In this document: positions 18,070 through 27,057 of the stretch, one piece after another
Numbering within the stretch: the first letter of the stretch is position 1
How the letters are laid out: each line of letters begins with the position of its first letter
Source: Microbulbifer sp. MKSA007
Lineage (GTDB): Bacteria; Pseudomonadota; Gammaproteobacteria; Pseudomonadales; Cellvibrionaceae
Direction of reading: 5' to 3'
DNA length: 64,000 nt
Assembly (NCBI GenBank): GCA_032615215.1
Contig: CP128433.1
Span: 2,253,501 to 2,317,500, forward strand
Notes under the pieces: model-generated
What the model was told of the DNA's origin: nothing
The model's database searches: none
Seen by the model: only the letters and a program-made list of their open reading frames with translations
Translations under genes and position numbers: made by a program

Positions 18070-19118
18070 ATGCTGGATTGGAAATTTAGGGTTGCCCTGA
18101 GCCGAGGGTGTCTGCTGCTGGTTTTGGCAATCAGCTTACCGGCACTCAGTTCTCCCTTGCCATCCTGGCAAGATGGCGTTAAAGCCCAAATTATGGCCTT
18201 TGTTGACAAGGTTACCCGTAAGGGCAGCGCCGACTTTATACCTGTCGGTGAACGTATCGCGGTATTTGATAATGATGGCACCCTCTGGTCCGAGAAGCCC
18301 GTGTATTTCCAGCTACTCTATGCCGCCGATGAAGTTAAAAGGCTCGCGCCCCAACACCCAGAGTGGAAAACCCAAGAGCCCTTCGCTTCGATCCTAAAGG
18401 GCGATTTATCAAACCTGTTGGGGCAAGGCAGGGAAGGTTTGGAAGTAATGCTTACTGCGACTCATGCGGGATTGAGTACGGATGCCTTTCAGCGCTTTGT
18501 TGCCCAATGGCTCAAGAGCGCTAAGAACCCGGAAACTGGCAAACACTACAGTGCGATGGTGTTTCAGCCCATGCTGGAGTTGCTGGATTACTTAAGGGCA
18601 AATGGTTTTAAAACCTACATCGTTTCGGGGGGCGGCACTGATTTTATCCGAGTGTTTTCCCAGGAGTTATATGGAATCCCCCCAGAGCAGGTTATCGGCA
18701 GTCGCCTAAAGTCGCGCTATGAAAATGGGGGTGGGCATCCCTATATCGTGAAATTAGATGAACTGGCCTTCCTCACCGACAAACAGGGGAAACCTATCGC
18801 AATCAATGACGTGATTGGCCGGAGGCCAGTTTTGCCGCAGGCAATTCCGATGGTGATTTACAAATGCTGGAATGGACCACCGCCGCTAAGGGGCCGCGTT
18901 TTGCCATGCTGATTCATCATACCGATGCCAAAAGAGAATGGGCATACGATAAGAACTCCTCAGTGGGGCGCCTGGACAAAGCGCTACAAGCCGCTAAGGC
19001 AAATGGCTGGTTAGTGGTAGATATGGCTAAGGACTGGCGGACGGTGTTTCCGCCAGAAGAGAAGGATCAATCAAGCCAGGGGCCGGTGATTCCTCAAGTT
19101 CCCGCCTACCAGGACTAG
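18070..19118 (+). CDS. secreted HAD-family phosphatase, one-base break
   Basis: About 350 aa. The ATG at 18070 is preferred because it leads directly into a signal peptide (VALSRGCLLLVLAISLPALS). HAD motif I is VFDNDGTLW and motif II is in TYIVSGGGTDF. The frame then turns to nonsense at RRPVLPQAIPM (about 18830) while another frame reads AAGNSDGDLQMLEW, the expected motif IV, and continues to 19118. Adding one T to the T4 run at 18830-18833 joins them. It hydrolyses a phosphoester in the periplasm or outside; the sulfatase follows 42 bases later. Confidence 0.85.
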
Positions 19119-19160
19119 TCTTAAAGCGGTGTATTGAGCCTGCCAATATTGAGGTGTGTA

Positions 19161-20723
19161 ATGCTCCTGATCTCCCGATCCCGTCTCCGACAGTTCCTTT
19201 TGGTTGTACTGGCTGCTGTATCCCTTTCCCCTGGTAGCCTCTTCGCGCAGACCAAACCCAATATTTTGGTGATCTGGGGAGATGATATTGGCATCTGGAA
19301 TATCAGCTTCAACAGTCGCGGCATGATGGGCTACACCACGCCCAACATTGATCGGCTGGCGGTAGAAGGGCTCTCTTTTACCGATTACTACGGCCAGCAA
19401 TCGTGCACAGCAGGCCGCGCAGCGTTTTTAGCGGGTAATGTCCCAGTGCGCACCGGCATGACTAAAGTAGGGCTTCCTGGTGCCAAAGAGGGTTGGCAGA
19501 AGAGTGATGCCACTATCGCCACAGTAATGAAAAGCCTGGGTTATGCCACCGGCCAGTTTGGTAAAAACCACCAAGGGGATAGGGACGAACACCTGCCCAT
19601 CAACCATGGTTTTGATGAATTTTTTGGCAATCTCTATCACTTGAATGCGGAGGAAGAGCCTGAGAACCGGGACTATCCCAAAGACCCTGAATTCCGCAAG
19701 AAGTTTGGCCCCAGAGGAGTGATTAAAGCCAAGGCCGGCGGACCAATCGAAGATACCGGCCCCCTCACCAAGAAGCGGATGGAAACCATCGATGATGAAA
19801 CCCTTGCAGCTGCTATCGACTTTATCGAACGTGCACACGCGGCTAAGACTCCATTCTTTGTCTGGTGGAACGCAACCCGGATGCATTTTCGCACCCATGT
19901 TAGAGAGGAGCACACAAACCTTGCGGGCCCCAACAGCAATGAGTATATGGATGGCATGGTAGAGCATGACATTCTGGTAGGAAAGCTGCTAAGTGTGCTC
20001 GATCGCCTGGATATCACCGACAATACCATCGTGTTTTATTCCACAGACAACGGCCCCCACTTCAATACCTGGCCAGATGCTGCAACTACGCCATTTCGTA
20101 GTGAGAAAAATTCCAATTGGGAAGGAGCTTATAGGGTGCCAGCCTTTGTACGCTGGCCGGGTAAATTTCCAGCGGGTACTACCTTGACAGGTATTGTCTC
20201 CCATGAAGACTGGCTGCCGACTTTCGCTGCGGCCGGGGGGAACCCGAATATCAAGGGACAGCTCAAGGAAGGGGTTGAGCTCAATGGGCGCGAGTACAGA
20301 AATTATGTTGATGGCTACAACATGATGGATTACTTCACCGGCAAAGCAAAACTTTCACCAAGAAAAGAATTTATCTACGTAAATGATGACGGCCAAATTG
20401 TAGCTATGCGCTACGAACCCTGGAAAGCTATTTTCCTGGAAAATCGCGGGCGGGGTTTTGAAGTCTGGCGAGAGCCCTTTACTGAATTACGAGTGCCACT
20501 ATTGTTCAATTTGAGGCAAGATCCTTTCGAAAAAGCCCAACACAACTCGAATACCTATAACGACTGGTTTATAGACAGGGCTTTTGTCCTGGTTCCCATG
20601 CAGCAACTCGCATCAAAATTTTTGCAAACTATGAAAGAATATCCACCCAGCCAGGTACCCGGATCTTTTAATTTGGATAAGGTACAGGAGCAGCTGGAAG
20701 CTGGAGCGAGTGGTAGTAACTAA
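19161..20723 (+). CDS. secreted sulfatase (arylsulfatase family)
   Basis: 520 aa from the ATG at 19161, preceded by GAGGTG. Signal peptide ending SLFAQ. The metal site ILVIWGDDIG and the sulfatase signature CTAGRAAFLAG are present; the Cys of C-x-A-x-R is converted to formylglycine by a maturase. Later FYSTDNGPHFNTWPDA supplies further metal ligands. Length and order match arylsulfatases of the AtsA/PAS type. It removes sulfate esters from aromatic or sugar substrates, a common trait of marine polysaccharide degraders. Probably co-transcribed with the upstream phosphatase. Confidence 0.92.
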   Translation: MLLISRSRLRQFLLVVLAAVSLSPGSLFAQTKPNILVIWGDDIGIWNISFNSRGMMGYTTPNIDRLAVEGLSFTDYYGQQSCTAGRAAFLAGNVPVRTGMTKVGLPGAKEGWQKSDATIATVMKSLGYATGQFGKNHQGDRDEHLPINHGFDEFFGNLYHLNAEEEPENRDYPKDPEFRKKFGPRGVIKAKAGGPIEDTGPLTKKRMETIDDETLAAAIDFIERAHAAKTPFFVWWNATRMHFRTHVREEHTNLAGPNSNEYMDGMVEHDILVGKLLSVLDRLDITDNTIVFYSTDNGPHFNTWPDAATTPFRSEKNSNWEGAYRVPAFVRWPGKFPAGTTLTGIVSHEDWLPTFAAAGGNPNIKGQLKEGVELNGREYRNYVDGYNMMDYFTGKAKLSPRKEFIYVNDDGQIVAMRYEPWKAIFLENRGRGFEVWREPFTELRVPLLFNLRQDPFEKAQHNSNTYNDWFIDRAFVLVPMQQLASKFLQTMKEYPPSQVPGSFNLDKVQEQLEAGASGSN

Positions 20724-20764
20724 AAATGTAGATACCAACGCAAGTATCAATAAAGGTAGGGCCC

Positions 20765-21091
20765 ATGGATAAAATTCATATCGCACTGTCGACTAATCAG
20801 ATAGAAGAGTCAGTTACCGATTACAGTAAAAGGTTAAATACTGTACCCTGCGTGCATGTACCCAATGAATATGCTTTATGGCGAACTACCACTGTTAACT
20901 TATCGATTCGCCATGATCCAAATTGCGAAAGCGGAGCGCTTAGGCATCTAGGGTGGGAATCAGATGGTGCCGATACATTTACCGCAGAAACTGACATTAA
21001 TGGCATTACATGGGAACACTTTAATGCTGAGCTTCAGGCAGATGAAATCAACAAGGCTTGGCCCAAAGCCAGCTACCACCCAAAGACATAG
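20765..21091 (+). CDS. VOC/glyoxalase-fold protein
   Basis: 108 aa. It begins DKIHIALSTNQIEESVTDYSKRLN, the usual first beta-alpha unit of vicinal-oxygen-chelate proteins, where a metal-binding His sits in the first strand. Later LSIRHDPN and RHLGWESD fit the second half of a module. It is similar in plan to ArsI/CadI-type small VOC proteins, but only one module and no clear partner gene are present. The function is not determinable. A good GGTAGGG precedes the ATG. It lies just before the integrase 3' end. Confidence 0.6.
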   Translation: MDKIHIALSTNQIEESVTDYSKRLNTVPCVHVPNEYALWRTTTVNLSIRHDPNCESGALRHLGWESDGADTFTAETDINGITWEHFNAELQADEINKAWPKASYHPKT

Positions 21092-21108
21092 CTGCTGGGG
21101 GACCGAAA

Positions 21109-22095
21109 TCAGTCAAGAGGGCTGGTAACACCACGCTCATGTACGCCTATAACATGGGTGTAAATCATGGTTGTACTGATATCGCTGTGGCCAAGCAGCT
21201 CCTGAATATTGCGTATATCAGTACCAGCACGTAAGAGGTTGGTAGCAAAAGAGTGGCGAAATGTGTGGCAACTCGCCTTCTTACGAATATTGAGGGCTGA
21301 AACGGCCTTGGAAACCGCCCGTCTTACTTGTTGCTCACCAATATGGTGCCGTCGCATCATATCGCTGCGAGGGTCTTGCGATAGAAATCGAGCAGGGAAC
21401 ACATATTGCCAAGCGGCACTTGTAGCCGCGTGTGGGTACTTTTTTGACAGTGCGAAAGGTAAATAGACATACCCATAGCCTTCTGCCAAATCCTGCTGAT
21501 GTAGAGAGAGCGCATGTGCAATCTGCACCTTGAGGGGCTTAATCAGAGACCGAGGCAGCAGTGTTCTTCGCCACTTCTCCCCCTTGGATTCCCGTACTAT
21601 CAAGCATTGATCACTAAAATCAATGTCCTGCACCCTGAGCCGCACAGCTTCCATAACTCTAAGGCCTGAGCCATACATTAATGAAGCGGCAAGCTTATAT
21701 GGGCCACTAAGGTACTCTAATACTGAAGTTGCCTCTTCATGGCTAAAGGTAACAGGCAACCGCTTAGGCCGATGGCTTTGTTCGAACTGTAGTTGCCCTA
21801 ACTCAATATCCAGAAACTGCTTATAGAGAAAGACAACCGCATTCAAAGCCGTTCTCTGAGTGTTTGCTGATACATTGCGATTAGCGGCAAGGTGACTTAA
21901 CCACTGATCTATTTCAGACTTTCCAAGGTCTTGCGGATGTTGCATCCCATGAAAGCGTATAAAGTCCTTCACCCAGAAACAGTATGTCTTCTCTGTTTTG
22001 TATGCCAAATATCGAGACCGAATAAACGTCCTAAAGCGGTCCATAAAGCGGGATGGCCGCTTGGGAAGCGGAATAGGGATGTCGTCCATCTCCAC
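21109..22095 (-). CDS. intI: integron integrase
   Basis: 328 aa tyrosine recombinase, GTG start at 22095 (an ATG two codons on is possible). Catalytic residues are visible: Arg in YGSGLRVMEAVRL, the HTFRHSFATNLL box with the second Arg, His in ELLGHSDISTT, and Tyr in TMIYTHV. Residues about 205-235 (FALSKKYPHAATSAAWQY then VFPA) are the extra patch that separates IntI from other XerC-like enzymes. It recombines attC with attI to insert or excise cassettes. It reads away from the array, as expected, and a LexA box sits just upstream of its start. Confidence 0.95.
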   Translation of the reverse strand: MEMDDIPIPLPKRPSRFMDRFRTFIRSRYLAYKTEKTYCFWVKDFIRFHGMQHPQDLGKSEIDQWLSHLAANRNVSANTQRTALNAVVFLYKQFLDIELGQLQFEQSHRPKRLPVTFSHEEATSVLEYLSGPYKLAASLMYGSGLRVMEAVRLRVQDIDFSDQCLIVRESKGEKWRRTLLPRSLIKPLKVQIAHALSLHQQDLAEGYGYVYLPFALSKKYPHAATSAAWQYVFPARFLSQDPRSDMMRRHHIGEQQVRRAVSKAVSALNIRKKASCHTFRHSFATNLLRAGTDIRNIQELLGHSDISTTMIYTHVIGVHERGVTSPLD

Positions 22096-22105
22096 AGCCT
22101 CAATG

Positions 22106-22121
22106 CTGTATGGATTAACAG
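22106..22121 (-). promoter_or_regulatory. LexA box of the integrase gene
   Basis: CTGTATGGATTAACAG fits the gammaproteobacterial SOS consensus CTGT-N8-ACAG exactly in its outer four bases on both sides. It lies 11 bases upstream of the integrase start codon, the position known from SOS-controlled integron integrases, so integrase expression is probably induced by DNA damage. Confidence 0.8.
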
Positions 22122-22435
22122 TTTACTGAACATTTGGCTGGGAGTCAGCAGGATTTTCGATCAGTTTGACTGTTATTTTTGGCCTAGGTCCGGAATGTTT
22201 GAAAACCTATTTTATTTCAATGGGTTAGGGAGCTCGTATAAAATGGGGATAGTAGTCAAAGTGATCGTTTTTCCATTTGGTACAATGGTTCTGAATCATG
22301 AATAATATATTGATTTTACTTGGGTTTTGTGTATTTTTTCGTTAGATTGATTCCAGGATAGTAATCAGGATAATAGTGATCAGAATGATTACTATATAAA
22401 TGTTATATTTTTCGCAGTAATGTACTGCCAATATT
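22122..22435. other. attI region and leader of the first cassette
   Basis: 314 bp without a gene. GTTAGAT at 22341-22347 is the only full GTTRRRY match at a sensible distance from the integrase (about 245 bp), so I take it as the attI/first-cassette junction. TATAAA at 22237-22242 may be a -10 element of a cassette promoter, but no clear -35 box is found at 16-18 bp. The stretch 22350-22430 is AT-rich. Confidence 0.5.
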
Positions 22436-22861
22436 ATGAGAAAGAAAGTTAGGCCTCCAACCTACGATGCACTAAAAAAAGGTAGAACACATGGATTTGG
22501 TTTGCTGCTCGACGCAGTATTGAATGAGCCTCAGAAGGTAAGGGATATAATTTCAGAGAATCCCGAAGTGCTATACGAGACATGCTGGGTGGGTGAAAAT
22601 GTACTGCACTGGTTGGCTGTAGAAAATAAGCATGAGGAAATTCGTCTACTGAGAAGCTTGGGGTCGCCCATACCAGTCTATGCTCTTGTTGAAGCTGTCG
22701 AGCATGGTCATACAGAAACCATTATTGCACTATTGGAACTAGGAGCAGAGGTTATTCCTAGTGACATAACACGAGCATTGGAAAATACGTATTTTTCGCA
22801 TAGCAAAAAGAAAAAGTCGTTAATTAGACGCTACTTTAGGCAGTTTGGGCATGAAGTATAA
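22436..22861 (+). CDS. cassette 1: ankyrin-repeat-like protein
   Basis: 141 aa. NVLHWLAVENKHEEIRLLRS and ALVEAVEHGHTETIIALLEL, followed by GAEV, have the helix-turn-helix spacing and LLxxGA ending of ankyrin repeats, about two copies. The tail is basic (SKKKKSLIRRYF). It is a likely protein-binding module; the partner is unknown. It is the first cassette after attI, so it should be the best-expressed and most recently acquired if a promoter lies in the attI region. Confidence 0.65.
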   Translation: MRKKVRPPTYDALKKGRTHGFGLLLDAVLNEPQKVRDIISENPEVLYETCWVGENVLHWLAVENKHEEIRLLRSLGSPIPVYALVEAVEHGHTETIIALLELGAEVIPSDITRALENTYFSHSKKKKSLIRRYFRQFGHEV

Positions 22862-22945
22862 CAAGTTTATGAAACACCGTTCCGGCCAAAAGACGGCCTC
22901 CACTGGACACGCGAAAAACGCGCGCCGTTTATAAAATCGTTAACT
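22856..22945 (+). other. attC of cassette 1
   Basis: About 90 bp from GTATAAC to GTTAACT, with complementary arms (CCGGCCAAAAGACGGCC and CGCGAAAAACGCG). Confidence 0.7.
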
Positions 22946-22955
22946 GTTCCTAATT

Positions 22956-23336
22956 ATGAAAGCTATTCTGTATTCAAGTGAGGTTTTATTTGGTCTAGGG
23001 CCAATTCTGGTGCTTTGGCTAATCGGTGTTGGTATGGGGTTGCCGTTTAGCGTGGCAGCGGTATACAACGGCGAGGTGATGGGTGCTTTAATTCTTGGCT
23101 CGGTCCTACTTGGTTCAATTGGTATGTGGGGGCTTATTCAGCTCCTAAAAAAGCTAATATGGCCAGATATCAATTACTCTATCAAAAAATATCGGTTTCA
23201 CCTTATTTGCGGTAGCCTGGCAGTGTTATTAGCGGCAATAAGCTTTATTGGCATCAACAATTTTGTGGTTATTTATATGGTGGTTCCAATATTGGTTACA
23301 GGTCATCTTTACCATGTTTGCAGTAAACACAGTTAA
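22956..23336 (+). CDS. cassette 2: small membrane protein
   Basis: 126 aa. Four hydrophobic segments (about residues 8-30, 38-62, 82-100 and 103-122), with a short charged loop KKLIWPDINYSIKKYR in the middle. No family recognised. It begins 11 bases after the cassette boundary. Confidence 0.6.
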   Translation: MKAILYSSEVLFGLGPILVLWLIGVGMGLPFSVAAVYNGEVMGALILGSVLLGSIGMWGLIQLLKKLIWPDINYSIKKYRFHLICGSLAVLLAAISFIGINNFVVIYMVVPILVTGHLYHVCSKHS

Positions 23337-23423
23337 CAAAAAAATCAACCAGACTCCGCTAAGCGTGGTTCGCTTTGCTCACAATGCCACGCTTAGCTAC
23401 GCTCGGTTATTGTGGCGTTATGT
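23331..23423 (+). other. attC of cassette 2
   Basis: About 93 bp from AGTTAAC to GTTATGT. The arms GCTAAGCGTGG and CCACGCTTAGC form a near-perfect stem. Confidence 0.75.
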
Positions 23424-23438
23424 GAGTACGGCAAAAAG

Positions 23439-23657
23439 ATGAGTGGATTTAAATGGGCAGACTTACCGGAATTTGAGCAGAGAAATTATCTCTTTAGGTG
23501 GTTCTGGTCTGAAATACGTGAGGAAGGCGAAGTTAATCTTGTCAATATTCTCAAAGAACATCCTCCTCTGGCTTTGTTAATTCCGGAGGTTGTAAAAGAT
23601 ATCGCGGAACTCTTATGTGTAGAAGCAGATGAAGTAGAAAAACATATAGTGCGTTAA
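23439..23657 (+). CDS. cassette 3: small acidic hypothetical protein
   Basis: 72 aa from the ATG at 23439 (MSGFKWADLPEFEQRNYLF). Soluble, Glu-rich and helical. No family recognised. The upstream in-frame start at 23412 lies in the attC and is less likely. Confidence 0.55.
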   Translation: MSGFKWADLPEFEQRNYLFRWFWSEIREEGEVNLVNILKEHPPLALLIPEVVKDIAELLCVEADEVEKHIVR

Positions 23658-23706
23658 GTTCAGTTGTGATATTGGTAGCGGGTACAATAAATTATTATCA
23701 ATGAGC

Positions 23707-23835
23707 ACATAACAAACCGCTCAAAGTTCAGCCGCGTTGCGGCTTGGACCTCCGTTCCGGCGCTCGTTTTGGGGTTTACGCTACGCTACCCCAAAAAGTT
23801 TGCCTCCACTACGGCCCTTTAGCGGGGCGTTAGAG
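23707..23835 (+). other. attC of cassette 3, long form
   Basis: About 129 bp from ACATAAC to GTTAGAG. It contains an extra long hairpin (TTTTGGGGTTTACGCTACGC and its partner TACCCCAAAA). Confidence 0.7.
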
Positions 23836-23860
23836 CTACCAATAAAACCGAGTGTAATTA

Positions 23861-24067
23861 ATGTTCACACAAATATGGAAAGGTTGGACTACGGGTGTTT
23901 CCGTTATCTTTACGCCGCTGTTCTTAATTGCTGCTTTGGTACAACCTGACGCCCCTGGTAATATGCTTTTAGCCGTACCATTAGTTCCGATCATAGCTGC
24001 TGGGCAAGGCGTGTTAATTGGAGCGCTGGTTTGTCTTGGTCTCAAAATATTGTCATTTAAAAATTAA
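23861..24067 (+). CDS. cassette 4: two-helix membrane protein
   Basis: 68 aa. Two hydrophobic segments (about 10-30 and 35-63) separated by QPDAPGN. No family recognised. It ends with the basic tail KILSFKN. Confidence 0.55.
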   Translation: MFTQIWKGWTTGVSVIFTPLFLIAALVQPDAPGNMLLAVPLVPIIAAGQGVLIGALVCLGLKILSFKN

Positions 24068-24082
24068 CATGAGTGCCACAAA

Positions 24083-24184
24083 CTCTAACAAGCAGCAGCA
24101 CGAACGCCCGGCAAAAAACGCCGGGCTGGACGGCCTACACGCCGCTTCGCTCTGTTTCGGCCGCCCGTGTGCTGGGCGTTAAAT
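24083..24184 (+). other. attC of cassette 4
   Basis: About 102 bp from CTCTAAC to GTTAAAT, with arms GCCCGGC and GCCGGGC inside. Confidence 0.7.
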
Positions 24185-24188
24185 TTCT

Positions 24189-24653
24189 ATGAGCCATATT
24201 CACATTAATCACAGAGCTCTCTTGAAGTCGGTGCTAATTTCAGCAATTGTGAGCACCGTTGTAATGGCTTTTTTTTCAGGCTATGGAAAAACGATTACAC
24301 CTGATGGTGTTGTTACTCATTATTACAATTTCAGTTCCGTATTTTTATGGATGCCAATATTGTTTATGGTAATGGCGCCAACCATCGTGATAGTTGCTTA
24401 CCTGCTGGGTATTGCCCTAATCAAGAGCCGACTATTTTCATTGCCAGTTGTGGTTATTGCTGGGGCTGTGGGTGGTGGCCTGGTTATATCTATGCTGTCG
24501 GGGAAATGGCTAATGTTCTCAATAGTTGGTTTGTATTACATTGCGTCAGGTATAGTTTCAGCAGTTACCTGCTATTACCTGTACAAAGAATTTAACAAGG
24601 CGCTCAATTCGCAGGCTTCGCCTGCTGGGACGCCAAAAAACGGCGCCCATTAG
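24189..24653 (+). CDS. cassette 5: polytopic membrane protein
   Basis: 154 aa with four hydrophobic segments (about 10-30, 50-75, 82-105 and 110-130). The last 20 residues (NKALNSQASPAGTPKNGAH) are encoded by the attC itself, so the C-terminus is a by-product of the recombination site. No family recognised. Confidence 0.6.
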   Translation: MSHIHINHRALLKSVLISAIVSTVVMAFFSGYGKTITPDGVVTHYYNFSSVFLWMPILFMVMAPTIVIVAYLLGIALIKSRLFSLPVVVIAGAVGGGLVISMLSGKWLMFSIVGLYYIASGIVSAVTCYYLYKEFNKALNSQASPAGTPKNGAH

Positions 24654-24666
24654 CGCGGCGTTAGAG
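24590..24666 (+). other. attC of cassette 5, overlapping the gene end
   Basis: About 77 bp from ATTTAAC to GTTAGAG. The stop codon of the gene lies inside it. Confidence 0.7.
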
Positions 24667-24673
24667 TTTAACG

Positions 24674-25126
24674 ATGATTATTTCATTGATAAAAGGTAAA
24701 AATTTCTGGGAGTTATTGCTATCCATATTACTACTGCTCCAAACTCTACTTCGCATTGTAGGTGGTCCCTTATCACTGAGAATATCGATTATTGTGTTGC
24801 TTTGTGTAACACCATATTTAATCACACTAATCTTTAGGAGTTGGAGTTTAATTTATGAGCTTCACAGGCATGCGCATCGCCATCGTGCCGATTATCAAAA
24901 GCCAGCATTTCTGTCTCCGGAATTGATGCCCCATAGTATGGCAGTTGCTTTGTTTATACTTCTTCCGCCGATACTATTTATTGAGTTAGTGTTCGGTTTG
25001 GATAGTGTTTCTTCTAGGCCCTCTGAAGGCCAAACTATAATCTTATTATTTACTTCAATCGCGTTTTGGTATTTTCGAGTAGCAGAGCCGGTGCTATCCA
25101 AGGAAGTAGATACTAATGGGGGATAA
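24674..25126 (+). CDS. cassette 6: polytopic membrane protein
   Basis: 150 aa. Two adjacent hydrophobic segments near the N-terminus, a His-rich loop (HRHAHRHRADYQ, residues about 63-74), then two more hydrophobic segments. The His cluster might bind metal, but no family is recognised. Confidence 0.6.
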   Translation: MIISLIKGKNFWELLLSILLLLQTLLRIVGGPLSLRISIIVLLCVTPYLITLIFRSWSLIYELHRHAHRHRADYQKPAFLSPELMPHSMAVALFILLPPILFIELVFGLDSVSSRPSEGQTIILLFTSIAFWYFRVAEPVLSKEVDTNGG

Positions 25127-25207
25127 CTCTAACAAGCGCCGGCACAAGCGCGCACGTAGTGCGCTGGACTCGCAACAAGTTGCTCGCCTGTGCGGCAAGC
25201 GTTATAC
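25127..25207 (+). other. attC of cassette 6
   Basis: About 81 bp from CTCTAAC to GTTATAC, with arms GCCGGCACAAGCG and CGCCTGTGCGGC. Confidence 0.7.
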
Positions 25208-25209
25208 GT

Positions 25210-25524
25210 ATGACTATGAATAGTGAAATTATTAACTCGCTGATTGAGCTGATCGAGAATTATGAGCGAGGATTGTACCTAGACCAGGAGTTCATAAATA
25301 AGATATTAGAAATCTCGGTAGCTTCTGGTATTGAAACAGCAGTGGAAAATATGTCAGTGAAAACTATTCAGTTGTTGAAGGAGGCACCGCTTATAAAAGA
25401 ACCTCTCATAGACAAGAATGACCTACTATTAATTAATTCTGATTCCTCGGTGACGCCTGACCAGCGTATTGCCATATGCAAAGCATGGAATAAGTATTTT
25501 TATGATAGTCCTATTGCATGGTAA
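25210..25524 (+). CDS. cassette 7: hypothetical protein
   Basis: 104 aa from the ATG at 25210 (another at 25216), just inside the cassette. The upstream start lies in the previous attC. Helical and acidic, no signal peptide, no family recognised. Confidence 0.55.
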   Translation: MTMNSEIINSLIELIENYERGLYLDQEFINKILEISVASGIETAVENMSVKTIQLLKEAPLIKEPLIDKNDLLLINSDSSVTPDQRIAICKAWNKYFYDSPIAW

Positions 25525-25525
25525 C

Positions 25526-25618
25526 GTATAACAAGTTGCTGCTGTTCGTTCCGCCCCTATGGGGCTCCACCGGACAGCCCACACTTCATGCGGGCTGCCT
25601 CAGAGCAAAACGTTTAGC
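25526..25618 (+). other. attC of cassette 7
   Basis: About 93 bp from GTATAAC to GTTTAGC. The final core differs from GTTRRRY at one position. Confidence 0.65.
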
Positions 25619-25629
25619 ATTCAGTAAAT

Positions 25630-26058
25630 ATGAAATTTTTATATAGAATACTGCGTTGGCTGTTTCTTGGAGCAATTGGAGTTTCAGCAATCCTTATATT
25701 CTTAACTATAGGATTTGTCTGGTTGTGGGATATAAACTCTATTAACTCAATCGGCGAGGCTAAAGAACTTCTGAGCAAACATGGCAGTATCGAGCACGAG
25801 CAAATAATTAATGAGTGCTCGAAGTTAATAAAGGATGGAGAAGAGCGCACTTTAATGCATGAGGATATCCCAGAAGTGCTAAAGTCGTTATCGCCACAAT
25901 ATGTCCGAGCTTCAGAGTACTCATGTGAGGTAAACCTTTACAAACAGCCAGGCAAAGGAATTGGCTACTTTGTAAAAAAATCTCCTAGTGGCTCTTTCAT
26001 CCTTAGTTGGTTTAACCACTTTGAAAGTTGGGAAAGTCATGATATTGAAGTCAAATAG
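25630..26058 (+). CDS. cassette 8: membrane-anchored hypothetical protein
   Basis: 142 aa. One N-terminal membrane helix (FLGAIGVSAILIFLTIGFVW), then a soluble domain of about 110 residues that would face the periplasm, with one Cys in each of NECSKL and YSCEV that could pair. No family recognised. Confidence 0.6.
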   Translation: MKFLYRILRWLFLGAIGVSAILIFLTIGFVWLWDINSINSIGEAKELLSKHGSIEHEQIINECSKLIKDGEERTLMHEDIPEVLKSLSPQYVRASEYSCEVNLYKQPGKGIGYFVKKSPSGSFILSWFNHFESWESHDIEVK

Positions 26059-26064
26059 TGAACA

Positions 26065-26160
26065 TGCTAACAATCACAGGCAGTTAGCGTCGGCCCCTAT
26101 AGGGGCCTCTGCGGGACGGCCTACGCTTCGCTTCAGCCGCCCCTGCTGTGGGCGTTATTG
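26065..26160 (+). other. attC of cassette 8
   Basis: About 96 bp from TGCTAAC to GTTATTG. Confidence 0.7.
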
Positions 26161-26521
26161 TGGCGGTCATTTTCTAGATGGTTTGTAGTTGCTGCAAGTA
26201 GCAATCTCTACCTGAACACGCTTCGCCAGAGAGTTCTCCTTCAAACTGGTACCGCAGTTTCGTTCAAGTTCCTTCGTTTAAAGCCAACAAGTTCTGCAAG
26301 CCAGCTGCACCATTGTGGAGTGCCAATCAGCTAGTTAACTGGTGGGGAAAGTATGGTATTTTTCCCTGTAAATTTATCTGGCAGTGGCCAGCCAAAGTTG
26401 GCTGGCAGAGAGCAAGTAGGTCGTTCAGAGCGCGCCAGCTATAACCAGGCCAGGCAAGATCGCCCAGCCGGTGGCTGGGCTGGACAGCCTACGCTTTGCT
26501 TCGGCTGCCCTTGCTGGCAAC
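26154..26521 (+). repeat. cassette 9: gene-less repeat cassette, copy A
   Basis: A 368-bp cassette without a convincing gene. It starts GTTATTGTGGCGGTC and ends in the common attC type. It shares most of its length with copies at 28498 and 28866 and its second half with copies at 40634 and 35593. The shared module (26343-26438) contains GGGAAAGTATGGTA followed by TTTTTCCC, and the near-perfect palindrome CCAGCCAAAGTTGGCTGG. Confidence 0.8.
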
Positions 26522-26528
26522 GTTAGGC
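26439..26528 (+). other. attC of cassette 9
   Basis: About 90 bp from GCTATAAC to GTTAGGC. It belongs to the dominant attC type of this array (GGCTGGGCTGGACAGCCTAC core). Confidence 0.75.
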
Positions 26529-26550
26529 GTCCAAGAGGATTGAGTCCCTA

Positions 26551-26958
26551 ATGGAAATTAGCGATATTAGAAAAACGTTTGAAGAGTTCGTTGGTACAGA
26601 AAGATATTTGAACTTTTTGGCTACTATCTGTTGCTCCAACAAAGAAAATAGTCGCCTTAAATTCAAACAAGAACTTGAATGGGAAAAATTCGTTAGTGAG
26701 TATGGGCTAGGCTACAAAACATACCAAGAAATATGGTCGTTGTTTCAATACTGCCATTTGCATCAAGTAGAGCTTGAGCAGGATCATGCTGAAATCAGCT
26801 ATGGTACAAGAAGATCTCCTACAAAAGCTGAGCGAAGAACTATTAATGAAAACTACCCTTATGCTAATGTTGTGGCTTATGGGCCTTGCTGGGTTGAAGA
26901 TGCAAAGACAAAAGAGGTTCTTTACTGCAGCAAGTGCAGAGAAATCTATGGTAGCTAA
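26551..26958 (+). CDS. cassette 10: hypothetical protein
   Basis: 135 aa, soluble and charged, with a C-terminal CxxC pair (LYCSKCREIYGS) and an upstream CW in YGPCWVED that could form a small zinc site. No family recognised. Confidence 0.55.
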   Translation: MEISDIRKTFEEFVGTERYLNFLATICCSNKENSRLKFKQELEWEKFVSEYGLGYKTYQEIWSLFQYCHLHQVELEQDHAEISYGTRRSPTKAERRTINENYPYANVVAYGPCWVEDAKTKEVLYCSKCREIYGS

Positions 26959-26970
26959 GATAGGTTGTTC

Positions 26971-27051
26971 GCCTAACAAGCGGCTGCATTTCGTTCCGGC
27001 CTTCGACCTCCACCGGACTCGCTGCGCTCGCCGATGAGCCGGGCGTTAAGT
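26971..27051 (+). other. attC of cassette 10
   Basis: About 81 bp from GCCTAAC to GTTAAGT. Confidence 0.7.
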
Positions 27052-27057
27052 GTACAT

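Noticed and set aside
22237..22242. Cassette promoter Pc at TATAAA
   Set aside because: No -35 box at 16-18 bp spacing; mentioned only as a possibility in the attI entry.
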